A stretch of DNA of 64,000 nt from Anaeramoeba ignava (GCA_028826165.1 JAPDFW010000084.1:276001-340000); one strand, 5' to 3'. Shown: positions 9,620-22,263, counted from the first letter of the stretch. The notes: generated by a model from the letters alone, not told the origin. Numbers and translations: made by a program.

Positions 9620-12600
9620 ATGACTACAAAAAAATTAGAACCTTTTGAAGTTTTAGCAATAGCAGATTGGATTCCACAAGACGATAAAGAATTAGCATTT
9701 AAAAAAAATGATAAAATTACAATTATTGATAATAATTATAATTGGTGGGTTGGATATATTGAAAAATCACAACCAGGACTTATTCCAAAAAAGTAAGCAA
9801 AATAAATTTTAATAAAAAACTAATTTCCTTTCCTTTTAATAAAAAAATTTTTTTTCCCTTTTTATTTCTAATAGTTTTATATCATTTGATTCTTCTAAAA
9901 TTGAAACTGAAAACTTAAGTAAACAAAAACAAATTGTTTCAATGATTCATTTAGAATTTAAAATTAAAATTAAAATTTAAATTAAAATTAAAATTAAAAT
10001 TAAAATTAAAATTCAAATTAAAATCAAAATTAAATTTAAAATTAAAATTAAAATTAAATTTAAATTTAAATTTAAAATTAAAATTAAAATTAAAATTAAA
10101 ATTAAATTTTAAAATTAATTGGTGGGTTTAAAATTAAAATTAAAATTAAAATCAAAAATTAAAATTAAAATTAAAAATTAAAATTAAAATTTAAAATTTT
10201 AAAATTAAAAAATTAAAATTAAAATTAAAAATTTAAAATTAAAATTTAAAATTAAAAATCAAAATTAAAATTAAAATTAAAATTAAAATTAAAATTAAAA
10301 TTAAAATTAAAATTAAATTTTAAAATCAAAATTAAAATTAAAATAAAAATTAAATTCAAAATTAAAAATTAAAATTCAAAATTAAATTTAAAAATTAAAA
10401 ATTAAAAATTAAAAATTAAAATTAAAAATTAAAATTAAAAAAATTAAAATTAAAATTAAAATTAAAATTAAAATTAAAATTAAAATTAAAATTAAAATTA
10501 AAAATTAAAATTAAAATTAAAATTAAATTTAAAATTAAAATTAAATTAAATTAAAAATCAAAATTCAAATTAAAAATTAAAATTAAAATTAAAATTAAAA
10601 TTAAAATTAAAATTAAAAATTAAATTAAAACTAAAATCAAATTTAAAATTAAAATCAAAATTAAAATTAAAATTAAAATTAAAATTAATATTAAAATTAA
10701 AAATTAGATTCACAAAATCAAACAAATATACCACCAAAACCAGTTCCAAAACCTTTATCAATAAGACAAATTAAAAACTCAAAACCACCACTTCCAAAAA
10801 ATCCTAAACCAAACATGAATAGAAAAAAACAAATTACATCACAAGCATTTCCAAATCCCAAAACAAAACCGATTCCAAAACAAGAAAATCCACCAATTAA
10901 TATTGAAGAAAATCAAATTGAAAATCAAATTGAAAATGAAAATCAAATTGAAAATAATTATGAATTTCAAGATGAAAATCAAATTGAAGATGAAAATGAA
11001 AATCGAAATTGAAAATGAAAATCAAATTGAAAATGAAAATCAAAATGAAAATAATTACGAATTTCAAGATGAAAATCAAATTGAAAATCAAAATAATTAT
11101 GAATTTTTTGATGAATCATTACCTCCTCCTCCTAAAATTATTGCTGAAGACTTTACACAAAATTTTGAACCAATTTTAGAGCAAGATTTACCTCCAATTC
11201 CTATTGAATTTCAAACACAAGCAAAATATTTTTTGGATGTAAAATTCAAACAAAATATTTTCTTTCTTTTTATTTAATTTTAAAATCAAATTCTCAGGAA
11301 AATTTTGTTTGGAAATTAGATGAAAAATTTGTTCCTTTAAAATTTGAAGTCAGTTTATTACCATCAAATTCAAAATCTGGAGGAAAACTAGACAAAATGA
11401 AATTTTTAGTTGTTTCAAGTGTAAATTTAAAAGAATTTCATTTAATCAATCATTTAATCAATTATAATTAATTTTTTTTTAGTCACAAGAATATACAGTT
11501 GAAAGAACTTTTTTCCAATTCAGAACTTTTAGAGATCAATTATCAGAACAATTCCAAAGTTGTGCTATTCCTTCTCTTGTTAATATTAAGAAGAATGGTA
11601 AACGAATTATAATTCAAAAATTCAAAATGAAAAAATTTAAAAGAATTTAAAATGTGAAAAAATTTTTTGGATGTTTTAGATTCTCCTGATAAAATTTTAG
11701 CAATATTTTTGAATAGAATTGCTTCTCATCCAATTTTAGGAACTTCTGATTTATTTAAAGATTTTATTGGAATAGAAGTTGAAATTAAAGAGTCAAATAA
11801 ATTTGATTTTGAAAATGAATTTGAATCTGCAGTTTCAATTGCAAATACAACTTATAAAATTTCAATTGAAAAATTTGGATTATTTCTTCAAAATCTTGAA
11901 AATCAATTCAAAGAATTGAGATCAGGATTTAATTCACAAACTACAAAATATAAAGGTTGATATTGAATTTAAAAAAAAAAATAATTTTAATTTAAATTTA
12001 AACGGAAAAAATTAAAATGAAATATTTTGCTCCATTTTTTTAGAATTATCAGTAATATTCTCAGATTTGGCTTCAAAAGTTACTGGATTTAGTAAAATAG
12101 GCTTGGATTGGAGAACAAAAGAAAATTTAGATGAAGATACAATTAATACAATAGCAGCAATTTCAAATTCACTAGTTGGATTATCATCATGTCTTTATAA
12201 ACTTTATAAAATATATGAAAATGACTTGAGAATTCCAAATGATTTAATATGCGATTTCTTTAATGAATATTTTGGGATATTTTCCGCTTTTGATGATGTT
12301 TGGAAACAAAAAGATAGAATTAAAGCACAAAAAGAACTTGTTACACAAACTTATCAAAAATTACAAACAAGCACATCTAAAAATTTCCAAAAAATTTCAA
12401 TTGAAGGTGAAAAACTTGAAAAAACAACAAAACTTGATGCCAAATTTGAATTGGCAATTCTTGCCGAAATGGAGAATTTTAGATATTCTCTTTCTTCTGA
12501 TTTTAAATCAAATCTTGAAAATTATGTTCAATCCCAAATTGATATTAGTGAACAAATGACTGAATTATGGAAAGATATGATTCCTTTAATTGATTCAATT

Positions 12601-12636
12601 GATGTTAAAAAAGGATCAAAAGAAAATTCAAATTAA
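9620..12636 (+). CDS. SH3-PX-BAR sorting nexin, SNX9/18/33 type (one-base frame interruption)
   Basis: Seven exons: 9620-9792, 9875-9918, 10708-11238, 11298-11420, 11483-11597, 11680-11955 and 12044-12636, giving about 617 residues. An N-terminal SH3 domain (ALADWIP-like IADWIPQDDKELAF..NNYNWWVGYI..GLIPKNFI) is followed by a proline-rich linker (IPPKPVPKP, LPPPPKI) with an ENQIEN low-complexity run. Then come a PX domain (QEYTVERTFFQFRTFRDQL and ILAIFLNRIASHPIL) and a C-terminal BAR domain to the stop. This order is that of the SNX9 family, which binds phosphoinositides and dynamin/N-WASP-type partners at endocytic necks. The frame is broken at about 11004 by one extra G inside an AATCAAATTGAA repeat; reading resumes in the next frame. 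The proline linker should recruit SH3 proteins such as the F-BAR protein at 46166. Confidence 0.85.
9919..10707 (+). repeat. AAAATT hexamer array, intron 2 of the sorting nexin
   Basis: About 790 bases of AAAATT with AAATTT and AAAAATT variants, bounded by GTAAAC and AAATTAG. A candidate branch site cannot be picked out. Confidence 0.85.
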
Positions 12637-12828
12637 CCTAATTTAATTTAATTTAATTTAATTTAATTTAATAATCAATCAATTAAAATTTGATCAAGAA
12701 AGAGAAAAAAAATTTTTTTTTTGCTTTTTTAATTAAAAAAAAAGTGGAACAAACAAACAAAAAAAATTTTTTTTCTTCTTTTTTAAAATTTCATTTTTTC
12801 TTTTCTTTAAAAATTTGGTTTTAAACAA

Positions 12829-14001
12829 ATGAAAAAATTAAAAGTATTATATCAAATCTCACAGGATGAATTCCCAGCAATCAACAAGAAAATAAACAAT
12901 TTCCCACGCAATGCAATATGGTCACCAGATGGATCATGTATTTTAGTAAATTTAGAATCAAGAGAAATGAAATTGTATGAAATCCAAGAAAAAAACGAAC
13001 CAAATAATGAAGAGCAAAAAAAAGCTGCGTTAACATTCAAGGAATCTGAAGGAATCACGAGTATGGAATGGAATCCACAAATGAATTCACTTGATCCAAA
13101 AACATGTTATTTTATTTCAAGTTGTAAAAATTCGCCAGTTCACATGTGGGACGCATATACTGGCAAAATCAAGCAAACAATACACACGAAAAACCAATTT
13201 TTTGAATTTGCAGGACCAAGTGCTCTTGCTTTTTCTTCCGCTGGGGATAAGATTTATTGTGGGTTCAAGAACAATATCCAAATATTTGATATTTTAAATA
13301 ATTTTGATCCAATTCAAAAATTTTCAACTAAAAAACATCAAAAAGGAATAATTTCGAAAATCGTTCATACTCCATTCAACGCAAGTGTGTATGCAGTGGG
13401 AACGTTTTCAGGGAATGTTTCCTGCTATTCCATCAAGAACAACACCTTGGTTTGCCTTCTTGGAAATGGGAATAAAAAAGGAATAACAGAAATCAAATTT
13501 TCAAAATGTGGGAATTTTATTTTTACTGGATCAAGAATGGAAGATCAAATTTATTGCTTTGATATTCGCCAGCCAAATAAACCTGTTTATTCGTTATTTC
13601 GGGAATCAAGAACAAACCAAAGAATCTCTTTTGATATTGATTGTTATGGTAATTTTTTAGGAACTGGATCGACAAATTCGAAAATTTTAATTTATGACAT
13701 TACGAACCCTGAAAATAAGGTTTTTGAGTATAACGAGCCCAAGAAATCTTGCATAAATTCTTTTCGGTTCCATCCTTTCATTCAAAATGTGTTTCTTGTT
13801 TCTTTTGGAGAACGTTTTTTTGGGTTTAAAGAAAAACATTTTGAAAAATTCAAATCAAAGTTGGTTGATTTTCCTGTTAGAATTTGCATGATTAGTGAAG
13901 ATTTAGATAATCAAGAAGAAGAGGAAAGAAAAGAGAACATAAAATCGGAAAATTTTATTGCGGAAGAGAAAGAAAAAGAAAAAGAAAATGTTGATAATTA
14001 G
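12829..14001 (+). CDS. WRAP53: WD40 protein WRAP53/TCAB1 (Cajal body RNP factor)
   Basis: A single exon of 390 residues ending in TAG. WD40 repeats fill residues 20-340. Family-specific blocks are SSCKNSPVHMWDAYTGKIKQ near 95 (human: SSRENPIHIWDAFTGELRA), ALAFSSAGDKIYCGFKNNIQ, KKHQKGIISKIVHTP, ITEIKFSKCGNFIFTGSR and then QIYCFDIRQ followed by TNQRISFDIDCYGNFLGTGS. TCAB1 recognises the CAB box of scaRNAs and of telomerase RNA and delivers them to Cajal bodies. The acidic, KE-rich C-terminus is typical of the tail. The gene sits five kilobases from a coilin-like gene. Only 66 bases separate its stop from the next start. Confidence 0.85.
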   Translation: MKKLKVLYQISQDEFPAINKKINNFPRNAIWSPDGSCILVNLESREMKLYEIQEKNEPNNEEQKKAALTFKESEGITSMEWNPQMNSLDPKTCYFISSCKNSPVHMWDAYTGKIKQTIHTKNQFFEFAGPSALAFSSAGDKIYCGFKNNIQIFDILNNFDPIQKFSTKKHQKGIISKIVHTPFNASVYAVGTFSGNVSCYSIKNNTLVCLLGNGNKKGITEIKFSKCGNFIFTGSRMEDQIYCFDIRQPNKPVYSLFRESRTNQRISFDIDCYGNFLGTGSTNSKILIYDITNPENKVFEYNEPKKSCINSFRFHPFIQNVFLVSFGERFFGFKEKHFEKFKSKLVDFPVRICMISEDLDNQEEEERKENIKSENFIAEEKEKEKENVDN

Positions 14002-14019
14002 ATGATATTAATTAAAATT

Positions 14020-14067
14020 TTTTTTCATTTTTTCTTTTTCATTTTTTCTTTTTCATTTTTTCTTGAA
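14020..14067 (+). promoter_or_regulatory. TTTTTTC(A) tract before the palmitoyltransferase start
   Basis: Three nearly exact copies of TTTTTCATTTTTTC lie between the WRAP53 stop and the ATG at 14068. This very short space must hold the 3' end of one gene and the promoter or leader of the next. Confidence 0.35.
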
Positions 14068-17000
14068 ATGATAAAACTTGAATGGTTTTTAATTGGTTAT
14101 ACTTCTTTTCTTGTTTTTTTTGTTTATGTTTTACTTTTTGGACAAAGTGATTATCATCGAAATGGAATAATTGGTTTTCTTTATCAATTTTTATCTTATA
14201 AAATATTTATTTATTTCAGGTAAAAGAAAATTTAATTTAATTTAATTTAATTAAATTGAAGAATCGAATTTTTATATTTGATTTTTTTATTAGGCTTTTA
14301 ATTACAAAATGTTTTGGAAAAAGAATGGAAACTCGTTTAGATAATTTTTCTCATTATTTTCTTCAAACAAAGAACCCTTTTTTAATGATATTTTATTTAG
14401 TTGTTCTTTTTGGTGGTTTAACTATTTTTTTTATTTCTGTTTTTCCAGAAATGTTTTTTTGTCCAACTCTTTCAAATTTACATATGTATTCAAAATGAAT
14501 TTTATTATAAAATTTATTATAAAATTAATTATTAAATTTATTATAAAAATTATTATAAAATTTATTATAAAAATTATTATAAAATTTATTATAAAAATTA
14601 TTTTAAAATTTATTATAAAATTTATTATTAAATTTATTATAAAATTTATTATTAAATTTATTATTAAATTTATTATTAAATTTATTATTAAAATTATTAT
14701 TAAAATTATTATTAAAATTATTATTAAAATTATTATTAAAATTATTATTAAATTTATTATAAAATTTATTATAAAATTTATTATAAAATTATTATTAAAA
14801 AATTATTAAAAAAAATTATTATAAAATTTATTATAAAAATTTATTATAAAATTTATTATAAAAATTATTATAAAATTTATTACAAAATTTATTATAAAAT
14901 TTATTATAAAAATTATTATAAAAATTATTATAAAATTTATTATTATAAAAATTTATTATAAAAATTTATTATAAAATTTATTATAAAATTTATTATAAAA
15001 TTTATTATAAAATTTATTATTAAATTTATTATAAAATTTATTATAAAAAATTATTTTAAAAATTATTATAAAATTATTATTAAAAATTATTATAAAAAAT
15101 TATTATAAAAATTATTATAAAAATTATTATTAAATTATTATTAAATTTATAATTAAATTATTTTAAAATTTATTATAAAATTATTATTAAATTTATTATA
15201 AAATTTATTATAAAAATTATTATAAAATTATTATAAAATTTATTATAAAATTATTAAAATTTATTATAAAAATTTATTATAAAATTTTATTATAAAATTT
15301 ATTATAAAATTTATTATAAAAATTATTATTAAATTTATTATAAAAATTATTATAAAATTTATTATAAAATTATTATAAAAATTATTATAAAATTATTATA
15401 AAAATTATTATAAAAAATTATTATTAAAATTATTATTAAAATTATTATTAAAAAATTATTATTAAATTTATTATAAAATTATTATTAAATTATTATTAAT
15501 TTATTATTAAATTTATTATAAAAATTATTTTAAAATTTATTATTAAATTTATTATAAAAATTTATTATAAAATTTATTATTAAATTTATTATAAAATTAA
15601 TTATTAAAATTATTATTAAAATTTATTATAAAATTTATTATAAAAATTTATTATTAAATTATTTTTAAAATTTATTATAAAAAATTATTATAAAATTTAT
15701 TATAAAAATTTATTATTAAATTTATTATAAAATTTATTATAAAAATTATTATAAAAATTATTTATAAAAATTATTATAAAAATTTATTAAAAAATTATTA
15801 TTAAAATTTATTATAAAATTTATTATAAAATTTATTATATAAAAATTATTATTAAATTATTATAAAAAATTATTATTAAAATTATTATAAAATTTATTAT
15901 AAAAATTTATTATTAAATTTATTATTAAATTTATTATTAAAAATTAGTTAAAATTATTATTAAATTTATTATAAAATTTATTATAAAAAAATTTATTTAA
16001 TTATTATAAAATTTATTATAAAATTTATTATAAAATTTATTATAAAATTTATTATAAAATTTATTATAAAATTTATTATAAAATTTATTATAAAATTATT
16101 ATAAAAATTATTTTAAAATTTATTATAAAAATTATAATTAAAATTTTATAATTTATTAAAATTATTTTAAAATTTTTCTTTCTTTGTTGAAAATTTTTTT
16201 TAGCTTCTATTTAATTATTATTTTGTCTCTTGTTTTTGGAAGTTTTCTTATTTGCGTTTACAGTGATCCAGGAATAATTACTTCTGAAAATGTTAATAAT
16301 TATTTAAAACTTTATCCTTATGATTATATGATTTATTTACCAAAAGAATGCTCAACTTGCAAATTACCAAAGTATTATTTATTTGTTTATTTATTATTAA
16401 AATTAAAATTAAAATTAAAATTAATATTAATATTAATATTATAATAATTCAGACCAGCAAGATCAAAACATTGTAGATTTTTAAATAAATGTATTGCAAG
16501 ATATGATCATTATTGTGGTTGGGTAGCAAATTCAATAGGAGAACTTAATTATCGATATTTTATTTTATTTTTATTCAGTAATTTTGCAATGTGTGTTTAT
16601 GGTTCATATTTTATGTTTAAAATTCTTTCCTGGAAAATTTATGAAAGTCAATTTTTTGTTCAACAAATATCAGAATATGAAGATTCTTTAAAAGATAAAC
16701 CAAAACTTCAAGATTATATTGAAGTATTAAGAATAAAATTATTCAAATTATTCAAAATATTCAAAATATTCAAAATATTCAAAATATTCAAAATATTCAA
16801 AATATTCAAAATATTTAAAATAAATATTCAAAATATTCAATATATTCAAAATATTTAAAATAAATATTCAAAATAAATATTCAAAATATTTAAAATATTT
16901 AAAATAAATATTCAAAATATTTAAAATAAATATTCAAAATTAAATATTTAAATATTCAAAAATAAATATTTAAGATAAATATTCAAAATATTTAAAATAT

Positions 17001-18232
17001 TTAAAAATAAATATTCAAAATAAATATTTAATATATTCAAAATAAATATTCAAAAATAAATATTATTCAAAATATTTAAAAATAAATATTCAAAAATAAA
17101 ATATTTAATATAAAATAAATATTCAAAAATAAATATTCAAAAATATTCAAAATAAATATTCAAAATAAATATTTAAAATATTTAAATAAATATTTAAAGA
17201 GTTTAAAATAAATATTTAAAATTTTCAAAATATTTAAAAAACAAATATTCAATATAAATTTTTAAAAATAAATATTTATTAAATATTTTTAAATATTTAA
17301 ATATTCAAAAATAAATATTTTAAAATGGAAAATTTTGAAAATAAATATTTTTGTTCAACAAATATCAGATTAAAATAAATATTTTAAAATTTTAAAAAAA
17401 AAGATTTAAAAACCAAAATATTTAAAGATTTAAGATTGAAATATTTAAAATAAAATATTTTAAAATAAATATTTAAAATAAATATTTAAAATAAATATTC
17501 AAAATAAATATTTAAAATAATTATTCAAATTATTCAAAATAAATATTCAAAATATTTAAAATAAATATTTAAAATATTCAAAATAAATATTTAAAAATAA
17601 ATATTTAAAATATTCAAAATAAATATTTAAAATAAATATTTAAAATATTCAAAATAAATATTTAAAATATTCAAATTATTCAAAATAAATATTTAAAATA
17701 AATATTCAAAATAAATATTTAAAATAAATATTCAAAATAAATATTCAATATATTCAAAATATATATTCAAAATATTCAATATAAATATTTATTCAAAATT
17801 TTCAAAATTTTCTTAAAGTTTTTGTTGGAAAATTACAGAACAATTTCAGGACTATTTTTATTAGTTACATTAATGGCTATTGTTGTTTTTGCTTTCACAC
17901 TTTATCATTTATATTTAATTTCCAAAAATACAACAACTGTTGAAAGTTTTAAATTTAGTGAATTCAAACAATTTCTTCAACAATTAGCTTCAGAAAATAA
18001 AGTTTTAATGGTAAATACAAACTTGGTTTCTCCTCAAAAATCTAAAAATTCAAAAAAAAGAAAAAAATCTAAAAATGAAGATAATCTTAATAACGTTGTT
18101 CCTTTAGATCCTAATAATTTGAAAAATATTTATAATGTTGGAATTATTGGAAATTTTTTGGAAGTTTTTTTTCCTAAAAGTAGAAGAATACAAAAATCAA
18201 AAACAAAATCTCTTAAACCTAAAAAGAAATAA
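14068..18232 (+). CDS. DHHC-family protein S-acyltransferase with a DHYC active site
   Basis: Five exons: 14068-14219, 14294-14485, 16204-16371, 16453-16723 and 17819-18232, about 398 residues. Two hydrophobic segments precede the cysteine-rich domain, which reads CSTCKLPKPARSKHC, CIARYDHYC and GWVANSIGELNYRYF, followed by two more membrane segments and a TTxE-type motif (TTTVES) near residue 300. The layout is that of ZDHHC4/Swf1-like enzymes that attach palmitate to cysteines at the ER/Golgi. The catalytic tetrad is DHYC, as in yeast Akr1 and Pfa5, which are active. An in-frame ATG at 14002, touching the previous stop, would only add a Phe-rich leader, so 14068 was preferred. The tail is lysine-rich. 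Confidence 0.85.
14486..16203 (+). repeat. ATTATAAA/ATTATTAA array, 1.7-kb intron of the acyltransferase gene
   Basis: The longest intron in the window. It is composed of TTTATTATAAAA and AATTATTATTAA units 8-10 bases long with no other content. Donor GTATTC, acceptor TTTTTTTAG. Stop-free KFIIKFII runs are artefacts. Confidence 0.85.
16724..17818 (+). repeat. AATATTCAAAATAAAT array, fourth intron of the acyltransferase gene
   Basis: Units of AAAATATTC and AAAATAAATATTTA alternate throughout. Donor GTATTA, acceptor CTTAAAG. The unit is unlike that of the preceding intron. Confidence 0.85.
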
Positions 18233-18390
18233 GAAAAGAACAACAACAAAAAAAAGAAGAATAATATTTTTAAAAGAAATTTTTTTTGAATTTCCAAAAT
18301 AAAATGAAATAACTTGAACTAACAAAAAAAATAAATCTAAATTTAAAAAAAAAAAAACAAAAAAAACTATTTTACAAACAAAATTATTTT

Positions 18391-19083
18391 TTAATTTTCA
18401 AATTGCCATTTTTTTGCAATTAATAATTCTTCTAAATTTGCAATTCTTATTATTTGAATATTATGAACAAATTCTCTTGGAAAACGTTGTTTAAAACTAA
18501 TGAGAATTTTTGGAATAATTAAAGGATAAATAAGTAAATTATTTTCATTTTCATTTTCATTTTCTTCTAAAACAATTCCTTCAAGATTAATTTTTTCCAA
18601 ATTTCCATTTTGATTTATATTATGAAGAGAAAATGAAATGATTTTTCCTGAAATGTTTCCTTGATTTTCATTGGAATTTTCTTGTTGTTTATTTTGCTCT
18701 TTTTCGATAAAATTTTGATCATTTTCTTTTAAATTTTGTTTATTCATTTCAATTTTCTTAAATTTTTGTTTTGATAACCATCGTTTTCGACGGCGTTTTT
18801 GCGCATTTTTCTTTTTGATGATTTTCTTCTCTTGTTTTGTAAAAATTCTTTCTATTGATAATTGATCTGATTCTCTTAAAATGGATGTTGTGGATGAATT
18901 TGTAATTTGGAAACCATTTAAAAACATTTTACAATTTTCTTCTTTAAAATCAATTGGAAGATGAATTTTAATAAAATGAAAAAGGTTTTGATTTTGTTGA
19001 TTAATTTCCAAAATTTTTATTTGAGGAATTTGTTGATTTTCTGAAGAAATTGAAAGTTTAATTCGGATAAAATTTTGGTTCAT
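18391..19083 (-). CDS. Possible coilin: ubiquitin-like N-terminus, nuclear signal, Tudor-like C-terminus
   Basis: A single exon of 230 residues. Residues 1-80 look like a ubiquitin-like fold whose end, CKMFLNGFQI..STTSILRESDQLSIERI, parallels coilin ([28 protein letters not shown] in human, quoted in part). A basic block KKKNAQKRRRKRWLSKQKFKK at 88-108 is a strong nuclear or nucleolar signal. A glutamine/asparagine-rich linker follows, then a segment beginning SGKIISFSLHNI that could be the Tudor-like coilin C-terminus. Coilin nucleates Cajal bodies, and the nearby WRAP53 gene makes this reading attractive, but the similarity is weak and seen by eye only. Otherwise it is an unassigned basic nuclear protein. 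It is transcribed divergently from the hutI-type gene. Confidence 0.4.
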   Translation of the reverse strand: MNQNFIRIKLSISSENQQIPQIKILEINQQNQNLFHFIKIHLPIDFKEENCKMFLNGFQITNSSTTSILRESDQLSIERIFTKQEKKIIKKKNAQKRRRKRWLSKQKFKKIEMNKQNLKENDQNFIEKEQNKQQENSNENQGNISGKIISFSLHNINQNGNLEKINLEGIVLEENENENENNLLIYPLIIPKILISFKQRFPREFVHNIQIIRIANLEELLIAKKWQFEN

Positions 19084-19197
19084 TTTTTTTTATTTATATT
19101 TTTTTTTTAAAAAGAAAAAAAATGAAAAGCAAAAAAATTTTTTTCATTTTTTTAATTTTAATTTTCAAAATCAAAATCAAAGTCAAAATCAAAATCA
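19084..19197. promoter_or_regulatory. Divergent promoter, coilin-like gene and imidazolonepropionase
   Basis: The 114 bases between the two starts hold a T run on the left, TTTTTTTCATTTTTTT in the middle and a CAAAATCAAAGTC repeat on the right that leads into tandem ATGTCAAAATC at the start codon. Two in-frame ATGs (19198 and 19210) are both possible starts. Confidence 0.45.
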
Positions 19198-22100
19198 ATG
19201 TCAAAATCAATGTCAAAACAACATTTATTAAGAATTAAAAATATTTCTCAATTAGTTCAAGTTTCAAACACTTTTCAAAAATATAAAATTGGAGATGATA
19301 TGAAAAATGTTAATATTAGTGAAAATATGACAATTATTGTTAATAAAGAAGGTAAAATTGAAGATATTGGAAATTCTGATGAGATGGAAAAAAAATATTT
19401 AGAACATACTTTTGAACAAGAAATTGATGCAAAAGGAAAATCTGTTATTCCAGGTAATTATAACTTTTAAAATTAAAATCAAAATTAAAATTAAAATTAA
19501 AATTAAAATTAAAATTTAAAATCAAAATTAAAATCAAAATTAAAATTAAAATTTGAATTAAAATTAAAATTAAAATTAAAATTAAAATTAAAATTCAATT
19601 TAAAACTAAAATTAAAATTAAAATTAAAATTGAAATTCATTTATAAAATTAAAATTAAAATTAAAATTAAAATTAAAATTAAAATTAAAATTAAAATTCA
19701 AATCAAAATTAAAATTAAAATATAAATTAAAATTAAATTTAAATTTAAAATTAAAATTAAAATTAAAATTAAATTTAAAATTATAATTAAAATTAAAATT
19801 GAATTAAAATTTATTTTGTGGAAAAGGGTTTATTGATTGTCATACTCATCCAGTTTGGAGTGGTGATAGATGTCATGAATTTGCAATGAAATTAAATGGA
19901 GCAACTTATATGGAAATTCATAAACAAGGAGGAGGAATTGGTTTTACAGTAAATCATACAAGAGAAAGTTCAGAAGAAGAATTATTAGAATTATTAATTC
20001 CCAGACTTAATCAAATGATGAGATCAGGAACAACACTTGTTGAAGCAAAAAGCGGTTAATATTCTTAAAATTAAAATTAATTTATAAAAATAAAAATTAA
20101 AATTAAAATTAAAATTAAAATTAAAATTAAAATTAAAATTAAAATTAAAATTAAAATTAAAATTAAAATTAAAATTAAAATTAAAATTAAAATTAAAATT
20201 CATTTATAAAATTAAAATCAAAATTAAAATTAAAATATTAAATTTAAAATTAAAATTAAAATTAAAATTAAAATTAAAATTAAAATTAAAATTAAAATTG
20301 AAATTAAAAATTAAAATCAAAATTCATTTATAAAATTAAAATTAAAAAGGTTATGGATTAAATTGTGAAACAGAAATGAAAATGCTTAAAGTTATTGAAA
20401 AAGCTAAGAAAATTCATCCAATAGAAATTGTTTCAACATTTTTAGCACATTCAATTCCAAAAGATTCAACAATTGAAAAATATACAGAAAATGTCATTTC
20501 AGAACAAATTCCAAAATTAAAAGAATTAATGGATAAAAAAGAATTATTTCCAGAATTAATTGATGTTTTTTGTGAAAAAGGAGTTTTTGGAATTAAAGAA
20601 TCAAAAGCAATTCTTGAAGAAGGAAAAAAATTAGGATTAAAAATTAATTTTCATGGAGATGAACTTAATCCTATAAAAGGAGCTCAATTAGCAAGTGAAT
20701 TAGAAGCTATTGGAATTAGTCATCTTGAAAAAATTGATAAAGAAGGAATTAAAGCAATTGCAAAATCAAAAACTTCAGGTGTTTTACTTCCAACAACTGG
20801 TTATATTTTAAGGTTGGAACAAGCTCCAGCTCGAGAAATGATTTCAAAGAATGTTATTATTTCTCTTGCTTCTGATTTTAATCCAAATGTAGATTATTTC
20901 AAAATTTATAATTAAATTTAAAACAAAATTTATAATTAAATTTATAATTAAATTTATAAATAAATTATTTCAAAATTAATAATTAAATTATTTCAAAATT
21001 AATAATTAAATTAATAATTAAATTTATAATTAAATTAATAATTAAATTTATAATTAAATTAATAATTAAATTTATAATTAAATTAATAATTAAATTTATA
21101 ATTAAATTATTTCAAAATTTATAATTAAATTATTTCAAAATTTATAATTAAATTATTTCAAAATTTAAAACAAAATTAATAATTAAATTATTTCAAAATT
21201 AATAATTAAATTAATAATTAAATTAATAATTAAATTTATAATTAAATTTATAATTAAATTAATTCAAAATTAATAATTAAATTTATAATTAAATTTATAA
21301 TTAAATTTATAATTAAATTTATAATTAAATTATTTCAAAATTTATAATTAAATTAATAATAAAATTTATAATTAAATTAATAATTATATTTATAATTAAA
21401 TTAATAATTAAATTTATAATTAAATTTATAATTAAATTATTTCAAAATTAATAATTAAATTTATAATTAAATTTATAATTAAATTTATAATTAAATTTAT
21501 AATTAAATTTATAATTAAATTTATAATTAAATTTATAATTAAATTTATAATTAAATTTATAATTAAATTTATAATTATATTAATAATTAAATTTATAATT
21601 AAATTTATAATTAAATTAATTCAAAATTAATAATTAAATTATTTCAAAATTTAAAACAAAATTTATAATTAAATTAATAATAAAATTTATAATTAAATTT
21701 ATAATTAAATATATAATTAAATTAATAATTAAATATATAATTAAATTTATAATTAAATTAATAATTAAATTAATAATTAAATTTATAATTAAATTTATAA
21801 TTAAATTAATTCAAAATTTATAATTAAATTATTTCAAAATTTATAATTAAATTAATAATTAAATTTATAATTAAATTAATAATTAAATTTATAATTAAAT
21901 TAATAATTAAATTTATAATTAAATTTATAATTAAATTTATAATTAAATTTATAATTAAATTAATAATTAATTTTAATTGTAAAATAATAGGCTCCTTGCA
22001 CATCAATTCCATTTGTAATGCATTTAGGATGCGTTCAATTAAGAATGACAATGGAAGAAAGTCTTGTTGCAACAACTTTAAATGCTGCTTATTCTTTAGG

Positions 22101-22263
22101 AAAAAGTGAAACTCATGGTTCAATTGAAATTGGAAAATTTGCTGATTTTATTATTTTAAATAACAAATTATGGCAACATATTATATATGAATTAACTTCA
22201 GATTCAATTATTGACAAAGTTATTAAATTTGGAAAAGTTATTTTTCAAAACGAAAAAAAATGA
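19198..22263 (+). CDS. AMDHD1: Imidazolonepropionase (histidine degradation)
   Basis: Four exons: 19198-19453, 19827-20054, 20350-20888 and 21991-22263, joined in consistent phase to about 431 residues, the usual length for HutI/AMDHD1. Metal-ligand motif DCHTHPVWSGDR starts exon 2, the substrate-binding segment GGGIGFTVNHTRESSEEEL follows, then AKSGYGLNCETEMKML. FHGDELNP and SDFNPNAPC lie at the exon 3/4 end. The closing part, TLNAAYSLG..GSIEIGKFADFIIL, is typical of the amidohydrolase superfamily. The enzyme opens the imidazolone ring made by urocanase on the way from histidine to glutamate in the cytosol. No other hut gene is in the window. Confidence 0.93.
19454..19826 (+). repeat. AAAATT array, intron 1 of imidazolonepropionase
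   Basis: Hexamer AAAATT array with the recurring ATTCATTTATAAAATT insert also seen in the NAP1 intron and in the next intron (20055-20349). Confidence 0.8.
20055..20349 (+). repeat. AAAATT array, intron 2 of imidazolonepropionase
   Basis: Nearly perfect AAAATT hexamers flanked by two ATTTATAAAATT units. Donor GTTAAT, acceptor AAAAAG. Confidence 0.8.
20889..21990 (+). repeat. TTTATAATTAAA array, intron 3 of imidazolonepropionase
   Basis: About 1.1 kb of an 11-12-base unit AATTTATAATTA with AATTAATAATTA and ATTATTTCAAA variants. Donor GTAGAT, acceptor AATAATAG. Confidence 0.85.
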
